A stretch of DNA of 64,000 bases from Domibacillus iocasae (GCF_001750285.1 NZ_MAMP01000025.1:62001-126000); one strand, 5' to 3'. Counted from the first letter of the stretch, positions 1 to 9,030 are shown. Notes: generated by a model not told the origin, from the letters alone. Numbers and translations are program-made.

Positions 1-2
1 TC

Positions 3-44
3 GTGAAAAACATGCAGAATGAGTGGGCAAAAGCACGTCAGTAA
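3..44 (+). CDS. 3' end of an upstream gene (partial)
   Basis: An open frame runs in from the left edge and ends in TAA TAG with residues NEWAKARQ. It is followed 17 bases later by a terminator hairpin. Too little is present to name the protein. Confidence 0.4.
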   Translation: MKNMQNEWAKARQ

Positions 45-61
45 TAGGAAGAGAGAAGTAT

Positions 62-95
62 CCCCGGAGTCTTTTGACTGCCGGGGCATTTTTTT
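62..95 (+). terminator. Rho-independent terminator
   Basis: CCCCGG and AGTC pair with GACT and CCGGGG around a T loop, followed by seven T. It closes the transcription unit entering from the left edge. Confidence 0.85.
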
Positions 96-215
96 GAGGA
101 TGCGGCGCAATTTCCCGCTGATCAAGAGAGTAATCTTTTTCAATCAAAGTAGTGGACATTTTTATAGATGAAATGTGCATAATGGGGAGACAATATATAA
201 CCTCGAGGTGATTCG

Positions 216-1061
216 ATGACGTACAAAGCAATTGTCCTTGATTTAGACGGAACAACACTGACGGAATTTAATACGGTAAACAACACATTGAACGAGTATG
301 TGAAAGAACTGCGGAAGCGGGGGCTGCTCGTTTTTATTGCGACCGGCCGGACGTTAAAAGAAGCAAGAGATGTACTGCCGTCAGACTTTCACGTTGATGG
401 AACGGTAACGGCAAACGGCATGTCCGCATTTTTAGGAGAAGATCAAATTTCCGGTCACGCGCTTCCTTCTGATTTGGTCGAGAAGCTCGCGGTAAAAGCA
501 GGCGAGTGGGGTATTTATTACGAAATTCACCCGAATGATGGAGGTCGGATTGCATTGAAAACCGATCGTCCATTTATGACGAAAGTCGCGACAGAACCAA
601 AGCCGGAGACGGTGCATGAAAATGAATGGCTGTCACGTCAAGAAGCCGTTCAGTCAAAAATTCATTGGACAGACGAGCTGCAAACAGAAAACGTGGCAAA
701 AATTTATTTTTTCAGCCGTGATCAACAGGCGATGGAGCAATGGAAAGCGGAGTTGGAACAGGTAAAAGAACGCATTGCCTTCACGACTGCTTCTTCTACG
801 CATCATAACGTGGAAGTAACGGTAGATGGGGTGTCAAAAGCGACCGGAATCATTCAATTGCTGGATCGTTTCGGCTTGAAAAAAGAAGAGATCATGGCAA
901 TTGGAGACGGGGAAAACGACCTGCCTTTATTTAAGCTCGTCGGCCACTGTGTCGCCATGAAAAACGCGACTGGCTTTGTGAAAGAGCAAGCAGATGAAGT
1001 AACCGAGTACTCGTATAAAGAGGATGGGTTGTATCATTTTTTAAAGAAAACGTTTGGCTGA
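216..1061 (+). CDS. Cof-type HAD family phosphatase
   Basis: This 281-residue protein has the HAD motifs in order: DLDGTT near residue 9 (nucleophile and acid/base Asp), a TGR motif II near residue 44, and GDGENDLPLF near residue 229 (metal-binding motif IV). The wide spacing between motifs II and IV fits a C2 cap of the Cof/YkrA/YwpJ type. These cytoplasmic enzymes dephosphorylate sugar phosphates, FMN or similar small phosphates; the substrate cannot be read from sequence. The start is supported by a GAGGTG ribosome site 7 bases upstream. The gene stands alone between two terminators. Confidence 0.85.
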   Translation: MTYKAIVLDLDGTTLTEFNTVNNTLNEYVKELRKRGLLVFIATGRTLKEARDVLPSDFHVDGTVTANGMSAFLGEDQISGHALPSDLVEKLAVKAGEWGIYYEIHPNDGGRIALKTDRPFMTKVATEPKPETVHENEWLSRQEAVQSKIHWTDELQTENVAKIYFFSRDQQAMEQWKAELEQVKERIAFTTASSTHHNVEVTVDGVSKATGIIQLLDRFGLKKEEIMAIGDGENDLPLFKLVGHCVAMKNATGFVKEQADEVTEYSYKEDGLYHFLKKTFG

Positions 1062-1087
1062 AGATATATATTGTTTAAGTGCTTAAT

Positions 1088-1118
1088 ACCGGTCTCTACG
1101 TGAAGACTGGTTTTTTTC
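1088..1118 (+). terminator. Rho-independent terminator
   Basis: ACCGGTCT pairs with AGACTGGT (one G-T wobble) and is followed by a T-run, 26 bases after the HAD phosphatase stop. Confidence 0.8.
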
Positions 1119-1208
1119 GTGTGAAGGAATTACGGTATCTTGCTTTTTCATTCTTTCGCTGCTTTATTTTAAAGATTTCGTTGTATAGTAAACGAAGAGG
1201 TGAACGTT

Positions 1209-1784
1209 ATGGGGACGACAAAACAGACGATTCGGGATGAATACTGGCGGGCAATTGAACAGTGTGATAGAAACTATGACGACACGTTTTTTTATGGGGT
1301 GAAAACAACGGGGATTTTTTGCCGGCCTTCGTGCAAATCACGTATTCCAAATAAAGGAAATGTCCGTATTTTCAAAAATGCATATGTGGCAGTGGAGGAA
1401 CATTTTCGCCCGTGCAAGCGGTGCAGGCCGGATGGCTTAAAGCTGCCGGCGGAAGAATGGATCGGCCAGATATCCAGCTGGATTGATACTCATTATGCAG
1501 AGCCAATCACACTTCAGTCGCTGGCGGATGAGTGGCACGGAAGTCCATACTACCTGCAGCGGCTTTTTAAGCGGACAACCGGGCTGTCACCGACAGAATA
1601 TGTTCAAAAAGTGCGGTTGAAAAACGCCCGTTACTTGCTTCAATCGACCGATCAAATGGTGGCGGACATCAGTCTGGAAGTAGGGTTTTCAAGCACACCT
1701 TATTTTATCACCCTTTTTAAACGTACAACCGGTTGTACACCTTCACAGTTTCGAAAACAACAAAAAGCGGGTGAATTCTCATGA
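1209..1784 (+). CDS. adaA: AdaA-type methylphosphotriester-DNA methyltransferase / AraC activator
   Basis: The protein (191 residues from the ATG with AAGAGG 8 bases upstream; a GTG nine bases earlier is possible) has the Ada zinc site: C38 and C42 in FCRPSC, C69 and C72 in CKRC. Two AraC-type helix-turn-helix repeats follow (about 85-185). In the family, C38 takes a methyl group from a DNA phosphotriester and turns the protein into an activator of the adaptive response. Its stop overlaps the start of the O6-methylguanine methyltransferase gene by four bases, the same gene order as B. subtilis adaAB. All four cysteines are intact, so it is probably functional. Confidence 0.92.
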   Translation: MGTTKQTIRDEYWRAIEQCDRNYDDTFFYGVKTTGIFCRPSCKSRIPNKGNVRIFKNAYVAVEEHFRPCKRCRPDGLKLPAEEWIGQISSWIDTHYAEPITLQSLADEWHGSPYYLQRLFKRTTGLSPTEYVQKVRLKNARYLLQSTDQMVADISLEVGFSSTPYFITLFKRTTGCTPSQFRKQQKAGEFS

Positions 1785-2317
1785 AAAAGATTGAATATTC
1801 CATGATAAAATACGATCAATGGCAGCTTTACATCGCCAAAACGGAAAAAGGACTTTGTTATGTCGGCTCGCCGGGTGAGACGGTGGGGGAATTGGAAAAA
1901 TGGATCAACAAACGATATCCAGGTGCAGTGTTAAGTCAGAATGATGAAGCATTGCGGCCGTACCGCGAAGAATTACAAGCTTATTTTGACGGAAGAAGCC
2001 GTGATTTTGGGCTGCCAGTCGATATAAAAGGAACCGTTTTTCAAGAGCAAATTTGGCAAGCGCTCAAACAAATTCCATACGGAGAAACATGGTCATATTC
2101 AGACATTGCCACAGTAATCAATAAGCCATCAGCTGTGCGGGCAGTTGGTGCCGCCATTGGCGCGAATCCGGCGATGATTGTTGTTCCGTGCCATCGAGTG
2201 ATTGGCAAAAATGGCAAACTGACCGGCTTTCGGGGTGGACTGGAGCTAAAGCGTTATTTGCTAAGGCTGGAGTCGTTGGATAAAGAAGGCCAATTACCAT
2301 ACAATGATATTAATTAA
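1781..2317 (+). CDS. adaB: Methylated-DNA--protein-cysteine methyltransferase
   Basis: This 178-residue protein carries PCHRVIG with the alkyl-acceptor Cys at 137 and the preceding RAVGAAIGANP helix typical of MGMT/Ogt. It removes O6-alkyl groups from guanine in a single-turnover reaction. Translation is probably coupled to adaA through the ATGA overlap, so both should be induced by alkylation damage through AdaA. It matches the B. subtilis AdaB size and layout. Confidence 0.93.
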   Translation: MKKIEYSMIKYDQWQLYIAKTEKGLCYVGSPGETVGELEKWINKRYPGAVLSQNDEALRPYREELQAYFDGRSRDFGLPVDIKGTVFQEQIWQALKQIPYGETWSYSDIATVINKPSAVRAVGAAIGANPAMIVVPCHRVIGKNGKLTGFRGGLELKRYLLRLESLDKEGQLPYNDIN

Positions 2318-2378
2318 TCCGGCCTCTGTTATGCGGGAGGACTGGATCATTTTGTTCCTACAAAAGGAGGCGGCTATC

Positions 2379-2801
2379 ATGTATGAGCTAAAGACAAAAG
2401 AAACGGATAAGAGTGTCATTGAGTTTATTGAACAGGTTGAGAGCCTCAAGAAACGTGAGGATGCTTATAAACTGCTGGATATTTTCACAGAAACAACAGG
2501 GTATGAAGCAAAGATGTGGGGTCCCAGCATTATTGGATTTGGTTCATATCATTATAAATATGAATCTGGGCATGAAGGAGATGCGCCGCTAGCCGGCTTT
2601 TCGCCTCGCAAAGCAAAAATCAGTTTGTATTTCGCGACCGGTGATACGAAGCGTCAGGAACTATTAAAGAATTTCGGGAAACATACAACCGGAAAAGCAT
2701 GTGTGTATATTAATAAAGTGGCGGATATTGAGGTGGATGTTTTAAAAGAATTAATTCATCAGTCTATCTCATTTTTGCAGGAAACATACCCGGATCATTA
2801 A
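2379..2801 (+). CDS. DUF1801 family protein
   Basis: A 140-residue protein; the ATG at 2379 has an AAAGGAGG site 8 bases upstream, better than in-frame starts further left. The segment GFSPRKAKISLYF, followed by LLKNFGKHTTGKACVYI and a short acidic C-terminal helix, is characteristic of DUF1801 (YdhG-like fold). Function in the family is unknown; some members lie near stress or DNA-modification genes. It follows adaB by 61 bases without a terminator and may be co-transcribed with it. Confidence 0.8.
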   Translation: MYELKTKETDKSVIEFIEQVESLKKREDAYKLLDIFTETTGYEAKMWGPSIIGFGSYHYKYESGHEGDAPLAGFSPRKAKISLYFATGDTKRQELLKNFGKHTTGKACVYINKVADIEVDVLKELIHQSISFLQETYPDH

Positions 2802-2834
2802 ATATAAAGTCAGGTTTCTTCTTCAAACCGGTTG

Positions 2835-2864
2835 TTGTAAAATGTAAAGCTGCTATTTTACAAT
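2835..2864 (+). promoter_or_regulatory. Promoter with overlapping inverted-repeat operator
   Basis: A perfect 9-bp inverted repeat (TTGTAAAAT at 2835-2843, ATTTTACAA at 2855-2863, 11-bp spacer) coincides with a possible sigma-A promoter, TTGTAA at 2835 and TACAAT at 2859 with 18 bp between. The position suggests a repressor site controlling the MFS gene that starts 31 bases later. The regulator is unknown. Confidence 0.45.
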
Positions 2865-2894
2865 GTAATAACGATGTAGATTGAAGGTGAAGGT

Positions 2895-4142
2895 TTGAAG
2901 CAAATTCATTACAGCTGGATTATCTTACTTATTGCTTTTTTCTCGATTATTACGGCGGGCATCGTCCGCTCGTCATCTGGCGTATTTATTGTGCCATTTG
3001 AGCGGGAGTTTGGATGGGACCGATCCGTTATTTCACTGGCGTTTGCCGTCAGTCTTTTTTTATATGGTCTGTCGGGCCCATTTATGGCGGCCCTCATTGA
3101 AGTGGTTGGACTTAAGAAGATGATGCTGTATGCGATGGCGACGCTGCTGTCGGGTGTCGTGCTGACTTTTTTTATGGAACAGTCATGGCAGCTTATCGTC
3201 ATATGGGGGATCATTATCGGCCTTGGTTCGGGATTGTTTTTAACTGTTTTAAGTCCGTACATAGCGAATCGTTGGTTTGAAAAAAGAAGAGGACTTGCGG
3301 TCGGAATTTTAACAGCGAGTACAGCGACTGGGCAGCTGGTTCTGCTTCCGGTCCTGGCTATCATCATTGAACACTCTTCATGGCGCTGGGCAATTGGCCT
3401 TATTATGGTGCTCAGCTTGATCATGTTTGGTATTATTTTATTTTTTATGAAAAATACGCCGGATGAAATGGGTCTGCTCCCATATGGGCTGGAAGAAGAG
3501 CGTCCCGCATTGGCGGCAAATCAAAAGCAAAACCCGATTGTGATGGCGTTTCAAGCATTGGGAGAAGCGGTAAAAGTGAAAGCGTTTTGGCTGCTGGCCG
3601 GCAGCTTTTTCATTTGCGGCCTGTCGACGAGCGGCCTGATTGGTACTCATTTTATTTCCTATTGCATCAGCTACGGCATTCCGGTTGTGACAGCGGCATC
3701 CATGCTTTCATTTATGGGTATTTTTGATTTGATTGGCACAACTGTTTCCGGCTGGCTCTCGGACCGGTTTGATAACCGCTGGCTGCTGTTTTGGTATTAT
3801 AGCTTGCGCGGCGCATCTTTATTGCTGCTTCCGTATGCGTTAGCGGAAGGATCGATTGGGCTGCTTGTGCTTTTTTCGGTTTTTTACGGCTTGGATTGGA
3901 TTGCCACCGTACCGCCGACCATCAGCATTTCACGGCAAATTTTTGGTGTGGAAAAAAGCGGAATCGTGTATGGCTGGATTTTTGCGTCGCATCAGGCAGG
4001 TGCTGCGGTCGCCGCATATGGAGGCGGACTTATTTTTAACATATTTAACTCCTATACATGGGCGTTCTTTTTAGCGGGGGTCTTTTGTGCGGTGGCGAGT
4101 TTATTTGTTCTTTTGATTAAAAAAGAAAAGGTAATTTCTTAG
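2895..4142 (+). CDS. MFS transporter, 12-TM (monocarboxylate/OFA-like)
   Basis: A 415-residue hydrophobic protein with about 12 membrane segments and a central cytoplasmic loop near residues 195-215 rich in E, K and Q. The start is TTG at 2895 behind GAAGGTGAAGG; no ATG is suitably placed. It has the MFS loop 8-9 motif GWLSDRFDNRWLL and an N-terminal SSGVFIVPFEREFGWDRS like the oxalate/formate antiporter and monocarboxylate porter families. Substrate is unknown; a small organic acid is a reasonable guess. It is likely a single-gene unit under the palindromic operator just upstream. Confidence 0.8.
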   Translation: MKQIHYSWIILLIAFFSIITAGIVRSSSGVFIVPFEREFGWDRSVISLAFAVSLFLYGLSGPFMAALIEVVGLKKMMLYAMATLLSGVVLTFFMEQSWQLIVIWGIIIGLGSGLFLTVLSPYIANRWFEKRRGLAVGILTASTATGQLVLLPVLAIIIEHSSWRWAIGLIMVLSLIMFGIILFFMKNTPDEMGLLPYGLEEERPALAANQKQNPIVMAFQALGEAVKVKAFWLLAGSFFICGLSTSGLIGTHFISYCISYGIPVVTAASMLSFMGIFDLIGTTVSGWLSDRFDNRWLLFWYYSLRGASLLLLPYALAEGSIGLLVLFSVFYGLDWIATVPPTISISRQIFGVEKSGIVYGWIFASHQAGAAVAAYGGGLIFNIFNSYTWAFFLAGVFCAVASLFVLLIKKEKVIS

Positions 4143-4190
4143 CGTAATAGAGTACTGCTGTTAAAAAAGTGAAAGAATAAACAACGAAAA

Positions 4191-4260
4191 AGCCTAAAGG
4201 ACTGGAACCCTTTAGGCTCAGGCTGATTTGCCGACAGCCTGAATGCTTTTTAAAAAGCAT
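4191..4260. terminator. Cluster of three hairpins between convergent genes
   Basis: Three adjacent perfect hairpins lie between convergent genes: AGCCTAAAGG with CCTTTAGGCT (4191-4218), CAGGCT with AGCCTG (4219-4241), and an 18-bp palindrome of ATGCTTTTT and its complement (4243-4260). None has a classic long T-run on the plus strand, so bidirectional termination is likely but not certain. Confidence 0.5.
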
Positions 4261-4365
4261 CACATTCTATATGGAATAATCCTAATTTTATTTTGATTGA
4301 AAAAAGAGAGCTGTTTTTTATTAAAATGTGTCTTGAAAAAGTCACTTACATTCACGCTTATTTAT

Positions 4366-4896
4366 TTACGAAAGCAGGACTGCTCCATATAAAAGAGAAG
4401 AGAGGACGACCAGGCCGGGATGAACTTTTCTTTTTTCCATCAGCCAGTAGCTCCCTGCTGCCAAAATAATAATGTGAACGACACTGATTTGAACATATGA
4501 ATCGAAAAACGCCTGAAATGCCATGACGCCGAGCAGTACAGCGATCGTCGGCTTTACGTAAGCTGTCATCCGCTTGACGCGCGGAGATGTCCGATTTTTG
4601 TATAAAATGCCCATAAGCGTGATCATTAAAATAAGAGACGGTGTAACGGTTGCAAGAACAGCAAGAACTGCACCGAGCCAGCCGCCTTCCTGAAATCCGA
4701 TATAGCCGCCCATTTTGGTCGCAATCGGACCGGGCAGCGCATTCCCCATAGCAAACGCTTCATTGAATTCCTGTACCGTCATCCATCCATAACGGTCCAC
4801 CACTTCTTTTTGAATAAGCGGAATGGTCGCCGGGCCGCCGCCGTAGCCGAGCAGGTTTGTCATGAAAAACACCCAGAAAATGTGTAAATAAATCAT
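4366..4896 (-). CDS. ywrA: Chromate transporter family protein (half-size ChrA subunit)
   Basis: A 176-residue membrane protein with the ChrA-domain signatures LGYGGGPATIPLIQ near the N terminus and GNALPGPIATKMGGYIG near residue 50. It is half the length of classical ChrA and pairs with the homologous upstream gene, with which it overlaps by four bases. Paired short CHR proteins act together to export chromate in B. subtilis. Together with the Lrp-type regulator and gamma-glutamyltransferase genes nearby, the set matches the B. subtilis ywrA-ywrB-ywrC-ywrD neighbourhood, although the MFS and ywrD genes are inserted between here. Confidence 0.85.
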   Translation of the reverse strand: MIYLHIFWVFFMTNLLGYGGGPATIPLIQKEVVDRYGWMTVQEFNEAFAMGNALPGPIATKMGGYIGFQEGGWLGAVLAVLATVTPSLILMITLMGILYKNRTSPRVKRMTAYVKPTIAVLLGVMAFQAFFDSYVQISVVHIIILAAGSYWLMEKRKVHPGLVVLSSLLYGAVLLS

Positions 4897-5462
4897 GCGG
4901 ACCGTCCTTTCTTTTTAATTGTCGTGTCTTTTTTGACCGGTTTGAAGAAAGCAAATAATAGAAGAGACGCAATAATAATAGCAGGGTGAACATGAAGAAA
5001 TTCAATAAGAAAAAGAGCCATTATGACATGCAGCGCGACGGTGGCCCATCTCAATCCTTTGACCGAGCTTTGCAAAAAATCTTTTGTTAAAACCACGAGC
5101 ATTACCCCAACCACCGGCAGTACACCGCGTGTCATTCCCTGTACCCACGCTAAATCTTTAAACGCTGTTAAAGTTGTTAAGAGGACAATCATCAAAATAA
5201 TCGTCGGTAAAATGGTAGCCAAAATTGCATTGATCGTGCCAGGAATGCCGCCAATCCGATATCCGATGTAACCAGCCATTTTTGTGTTAATAGGACCGGG
5301 CAGCGTGTTGCCAATTGCTAAAATGTCTCCGAATTCTTCATTGTCCATCCATTTAAACCGCTCGACCACTTCTTTTTGAACGAGTGGAATCGTTGTCGGA
5401 CCGCCGCCGTAGCCAAGCATGCTGCTGCGAAAAAACGCAATGAAAATGTCCCGCTGCTTCAT
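4893..5462 (-). CDS. ywrB: Chromate transporter family protein (half-size ChrA subunit)
   Basis: A 189-residue membrane protein, first gene of the pair, with MLGYGGGPTTIPLVQKEVVERF and GNTLPGPINTKMAGYIGYR, the CHR-domain motifs. It ends in a Lys-rich cytoplasmic tail (FFKPVKKDTTIKKK). AAAGGATGG lies 8 bases before the ATG. The two halves align with each other, consistent with an ancient duplication giving antiparallel subunits of one exporter. No chromate-responsive regulator is adjacent; the Lrp-family gene at 8.5-9.0 kb is the candidate. Confidence 0.85.
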   Translation of the reverse strand: MKQRDIFIAFFRSSMLGYGGGPTTIPLVQKEVVERFKWMDNEEFGDILAIGNTLPGPINTKMAGYIGYRIGGIPGTINAILATILPTIILMIVLLTTLTAFKDLAWVQGMTRGVLPVVGVMLVVLTKDFLQSSVKGLRWATVALHVIMALFLIEFLHVHPAIIIASLLLFAFFKPVKKDTTIKKKGRSA

Positions 5463-5698
5463 AAAACCATCCTTTCTATAATAAATGTTTTCACTAAACT
5501 AGAATGAAAATGAGAATGCACTCAGTACTTTCATGCTAATTGTATTGTTAATTACATATTAACATTCGAATAGTAATAAAAAAAGTTCAAATGATTACGT
5601 TTTGAAAAAATATATGTTAGATTATCTGCCGAAAAAGAATATTTATTCAAATTTTTTATTTATGATGTTCCTATCAACTATGAAAAGGAGCTCATCAT

Positions 5699-6928
5699 AT
5701 GAAAAAAACACATCCTGCTTTTGTTATTTTTCTCTTTTTCCTTGGCTGGGTATTTATGTATGCAGATCGGAATATTCTCTCGCCTGTTATGGGGAGCATT
5801 GGGGAAGAATGGAGTCTTGATAAATCTCAGCTTGGGTTAATGTCAACGGTATTCTTTGCGGCTTATGCGGCCATGCAAATTCCCACAGGTTTTTTAGCTG
5901 ATAAGTTCGGCCGTGTTAAAGTGCTTGTCATCGGTTATTTAGTATTTGGCATTGCGACTTATTTGAGCGGCACGGCAACAACCTTTCTTATGTTTTTAAT
6001 GATGCGTGCACTGACAGGGCTTGGGGAAGGTACATATTACGGCTCTCAATACGGAATTTCGTCTACAATTACTCCTCAAAAGTATCGCGGCCTCGTATCT
6101 GCTCTCATTAATAGCGGGATGGCATTCGGTATTTCATTAGGGTTTATGGCTTCCAGTTATTTTACGTACACATTAAATAAAGGGTGGCAGTACCCTTTTT
6201 ATGTGTTTGCGATCCCGACTATTATCGTGGCAATCTTAATCGCGATCTTTGTAAGGGACGATACACATAAGAAGAAAGCAGCTGCTGCAGGGAATACAGA
6301 AAAGCTTGATATGAAAAAATTGTTTACGAAAAATCATATTCTTGTGTATGTGCTGATTTTCTGTTCCCTTTACGGCTTCTTCGGCATGCTGACGTGGCTT
6401 CCGTATTATTTACAGACGGTTAGAGGAGTGGAAGCTTCTCAAACAGGTATCATTGCATCGCTTGTACCATGGGCTTCAATCCCAGGCGCTATTCTTTTTG
6501 GTTTTTTATCTGATAGAATTAAAAACAGAAAACCTTTAATCATTTCACTGGCACTCGCAGGAGCAATATGTCAGTTTGCTATTCCTTATACGGAAAATTA
6601 TTCACTTTTGCTTGTTGGTTTAGCTCTATACGGGCTCCTTGGAAAATTGGCACTTGATCCTGTCTTAATTTCTTACCTGGCAGACATTACACCGCCGTCT
6701 ATGTATTCTAAAGTGTATGGCTTTTTTAACTTCAGCGGGATGCTGTCTTCTATCTTTGCACCGTACATTACCGGATTTTTTGCGGATACGACTGGGAAAT
6801 TGGAATTTGGCTTTTATTTATCGGGCGCGTTGCTGATTTTTGGAGCAATTATGTTTATGTTCACAGATAATAAAGGCTATGTGGAGGAAACAGATAATGA
6901 TTATTTAGAGGGGGAGAAAGTGGTATGA
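5699..6928 (+). CDS. MFS transporter, ACS (anion:cation symporter) family
   Basis: A 409-residue protein with 12 predicted membrane segments. FMYADRNILSPVMGSIGEEW at the start and GFLADKFGRVKVL in loop 2-3 are typical of the ACS family (sugar acids, glucarate, allantoate, peptides). AAAAGGAG lies 9 bases before the ATG. Its stop overlaps the start of the gamma-glutamyltransferase by four bases, so the two are one operon. Inference: it imports the enzyme's gamma-glutamyl substrate or moves a product; the specific solute is unknown. Confidence 0.85.
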   Translation: MKKTHPAFVIFLFFLGWVFMYADRNILSPVMGSIGEEWSLDKSQLGLMSTVFFAAYAAMQIPTGFLADKFGRVKVLVIGYLVFGIATYLSGTATTFLMFLMMRALTGLGEGTYYGSQYGISSTITPQKYRGLVSALINSGMAFGISLGFMASSYFTYTLNKGWQYPFYVFAIPTIIVAILIAIFVRDDTHKKKAAAAGNTEKLDMKKLFTKNHILVYVLIFCSLYGFFGMLTWLPYYLQTVRGVEASQTGIIASLVPWASIPGAILFGFLSDRIKNRKPLIISLALAGAICQFAIPYTENYSLLLVGLALYGLLGKLALDPVLISYLADITPPSMYSKVYGFFNFSGMLSSIFAPYITGFFADTTGKLEFGFYLSGALLIFGAIMFMFTDNKGYVEETDNDYLEGEKVV

Positions 6929-8505
6929 ACAAAGCAGTTGTTGGCACAAAAACGATGGTCGTGAGTCCTCATTATTTAGCGTCAAAGGCGGGTAATGCGA
7001 TTCTTGAAAAAGGAGGAAATGCCTTTGATGCGGCTGTAGCGGTCAGTGCCTGCCTGGCGGTTGTGTATCCGCATATGACAGGTCTTGGAGGTGATTCATT
7101 CTGGCTTGCATACAGCGCGGAAAATGACGAGATCAACTCCTATAATGGCAGCGGCCGCACAGGCGCCGGTGTTACAAGAGATCAATACGAAGGATACAAG
7201 TCGATCCCGTTTCGCGGCATTCAAAGTGTGATTACCGTTCCAGGAATGGTAGACAGCTGGGGCGCGGTATTGAAAAAGTATGGAAAAATGTCTCTGGCAG
7301 ACGTTCTTGCACCGGCAATTGAATATGCATCCGGCGGATTTCCGCTCTCAGAAGATCATCATGTGAACACGGCAAAAAATGTGGACGTACTAAAACAAGA
7401 TAAAGATATGGCTGCTGTTTTTCTGCCGGAAAACCGCGTACCGGCAATAAATGAGCGATTTATCCAGCTTCACTTAGCGCAAACACTTCAGCAGCTTGCT
7501 GAAAAAGGACGGGATGACTTTTACAAAGGAGCACTGGCCCGAAAAATAGTTTCCTCTTTAAAAGAAAAAGGCGGGTTGCTGACGCTTGAAGACTTTTCCG
7601 CTCACAAAGGCAGCTGGGAGAAGCCTTTGGAAACAACATACCGCGGCTACACGATGCACCAGGTACCGCCCAATTCACAAGGATTTGTTGGCTTGATGGC
7701 CCTTAATATTTTAGAAAATTTTGATTTAGCAGACATTCAACATGGATCTTATGAATATTACCATTTGCTTGTTGAGGCATTAAAAAGAAGTTTTCAAGAC
7801 CGTAATGCCTTTCTGACAGATCCTGATTTTCATGATATTCCGCTGGAAAAATTGTTGAGCAAGTCTTATGCAAAAGAAATGGCAAAGGAAATTCGACTGG
7901 ATCAAGCAAACGATACACTGACGCAGCCGGTTGGCAGCGATACGGCGCACGCGGCGGTCGTGGATGCGGAAGGAAATGCGGTATCATTTATTCAAAGTCT
8001 TTATTTTGAATTTGGCTCAGGGATTGTGGCAGGTGACACAGGCATTACGATGCAAAACAGGGGATCATTTTTTTCACTGGATTCTGATCATGTTAATTGC
8101 CTGGAGCCAAAGAAGAGATCATTCCATACACTTATGCCGGCGATGGCGATGAAAGACGGTAAACCGGCAATTTTATACGGAACGCAGGGAGGCGAAGGAC
8201 AGCCGCAGACCCAAACTGCTATTATTACAAGAATGATTGATTATGGAATGAACCCTCAGCAGGCGATCAGTGAACCCCGTTTTGTTTGGGGGAGAACATG
8301 GGGAGAGGACACGCAGGAGCTGAAGATTGAAAGCAGAGTACCGGAACAAACAACAGAGAAGCTCGCAGCTGCCGGCCATATCGTAAATCGTGTAGAAGAA
8401 GTAGACAAAATCATGGGCCACGCCAATGCGATTGTGCGTGATGAACAAGGATTCCTGCATGGCGGCGTTGATCCGCGTGGGGATGGAGCGGCAATCGGCC
8501 GATAA
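6925..8505 (+). CDS. ywrD: Gamma-glutamyltransferase family protein (YwrD-like)
   Basis: A 526-residue Ntn-hydrolase of the same length as B. subtilis YwrD. The autoprocessing region reads SDTAHAAVVD, giving T340 as probable nucleophile after cleavage into large and small subunits; downstream PAILYGTQGGEGQPQ is the conserved oxyanion/substrate loop region. No signal peptide is seen, so it should be cytoplasmic, unlike secreted Ggt. It would cleave or transfer gamma-glutamyl groups. Co-translation with an ACS-family transporter suggests that import is coupled to hydrolysis of a gamma-glutamyl compound. Confidence 0.88.
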   Translation: MNKAVVGTKTMVVSPHYLASKAGNAILEKGGNAFDAAVAVSACLAVVYPHMTGLGGDSFWLAYSAENDEINSYNGSGRTGAGVTRDQYEGYKSIPFRGIQSVITVPGMVDSWGAVLKKYGKMSLADVLAPAIEYASGGFPLSEDHHVNTAKNVDVLKQDKDMAAVFLPENRVPAINERFIQLHLAQTLQQLAEKGRDDFYKGALARKIVSSLKEKGGLLTLEDFSAHKGSWEKPLETTYRGYTMHQVPPNSQGFVGLMALNILENFDLADIQHGSYEYYHLLVEALKRSFQDRNAFLTDPDFHDIPLEKLLSKSYAKEMAKEIRLDQANDTLTQPVGSDTAHAAVVDAEGNAVSFIQSLYFEFGSGIVAGDTGITMQNRGSFFSLDSDHVNCLEPKKRSFHTLMPAMAMKDGKPAILYGTQGGEGQPQTQTAIITRMIDYGMNPQQAISEPRFVWGRTWGEDTQELKIESRVPEQTTEKLAAAGHIVNRVEEVDKIMGHANAIVRDEQGFLHGGVDPRGDGAAIGR

Positions 8506-8506
8506 C

Positions 8507-8555
8507 AAAAAAGTATCTCCGAAGTCAGGAACATAGACTTCAGAGATACTTTTTT
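8507..8555. terminator. Bidirectional Rho-independent terminator
   Basis: A long, nearly perfect stem (AAGTATCTC/GAAGTC with GACTTC/GAGATACTT) is flanked by A-run and T-run, and serves the convergent ywrD and Lrp-family genes. Confidence 0.9.
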
Positions 8556-9030
8556 ATAACTTCATCCCCATCCGGCTTTTATACCGCTTAATTAAAATTT
8601 GGCAGTCAACACTGACGACACCTTGAAGTGGGTACAATTTTTCCGCTAAAAAGCGTTCCATTTCCTGATTGTCGGTGAAAATCCCGTGCATATGGAGCTT
8701 GCTGGGGCCGGTCATATGATAAAGGCTGGTGACAGCAGGCTCCGTTTCAAGGTGGGTGGCAACCTGCTCTAAATATTGCGGCTCGACTTCCACGTTAAAA
8801 AAAGCGGACACATGAATGCCAATTTTGGCGGGGTTGATCACCGTGGTGAATTTTTCGATTACGCCCTGCTCGGTTAAATTATTGATCCTTGCCTGCACAG
8901 CGACACGGGAAAGGTCCACCTGCTTGGCGATATCTGTATAAGAAATGCGGCTGTTCTCATGCAAAAGGGATAAAATCTGCTTATCAATTTCGTCAATTCC
9001 AAGATCGGGAATGCTATATTTCGATAACAT
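8554..9030 (-). CDS. ywrC: Lrp/AsnC family transcriptional regulator (YwrC-like)
   Basis: A 158-residue protein with an N-terminal AsnC helix-turn-helix ([21 protein letters not shown] at about 32-52, preceded by [17 protein letters not shown]) and a C-terminal RAM domain that binds small effectors and forms octamers. In B. subtilis the homologue lies with ywrA/ywrB and represses the chromate genes. Here it is separated from them by the transporter/ywrD pair but remains within the same block, so it may control any of these genes. Its C terminus ends inside the shared terminator. Confidence 0.85.
   Translation of the reverse strand: MLSKYSIPDLGIDEIDKQILSLLHENSRISYTDIAKQVDLSRVAVQARINNLTEQGVIEKFTTVINPAKIGIHVSAFFNVEVEPQYLEQVATHLETEPAVTSLYHMTGPSKLHMHGIFTDNQEMERFLAEKLYPLQGVVSVDCQILIKRYKSRMGMKL

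Noticed and set aside
4219-4241. Hairpin GGCTGATTTGCCGACAGCC resembling the sulfur attenuator
   Set aside because: It shares GCTGAT and AGC but is shorter, lacks the upper CRG/CYG stem and does not overlap a T-run terminator. It is part of a terminator cluster far from sulfur genes.
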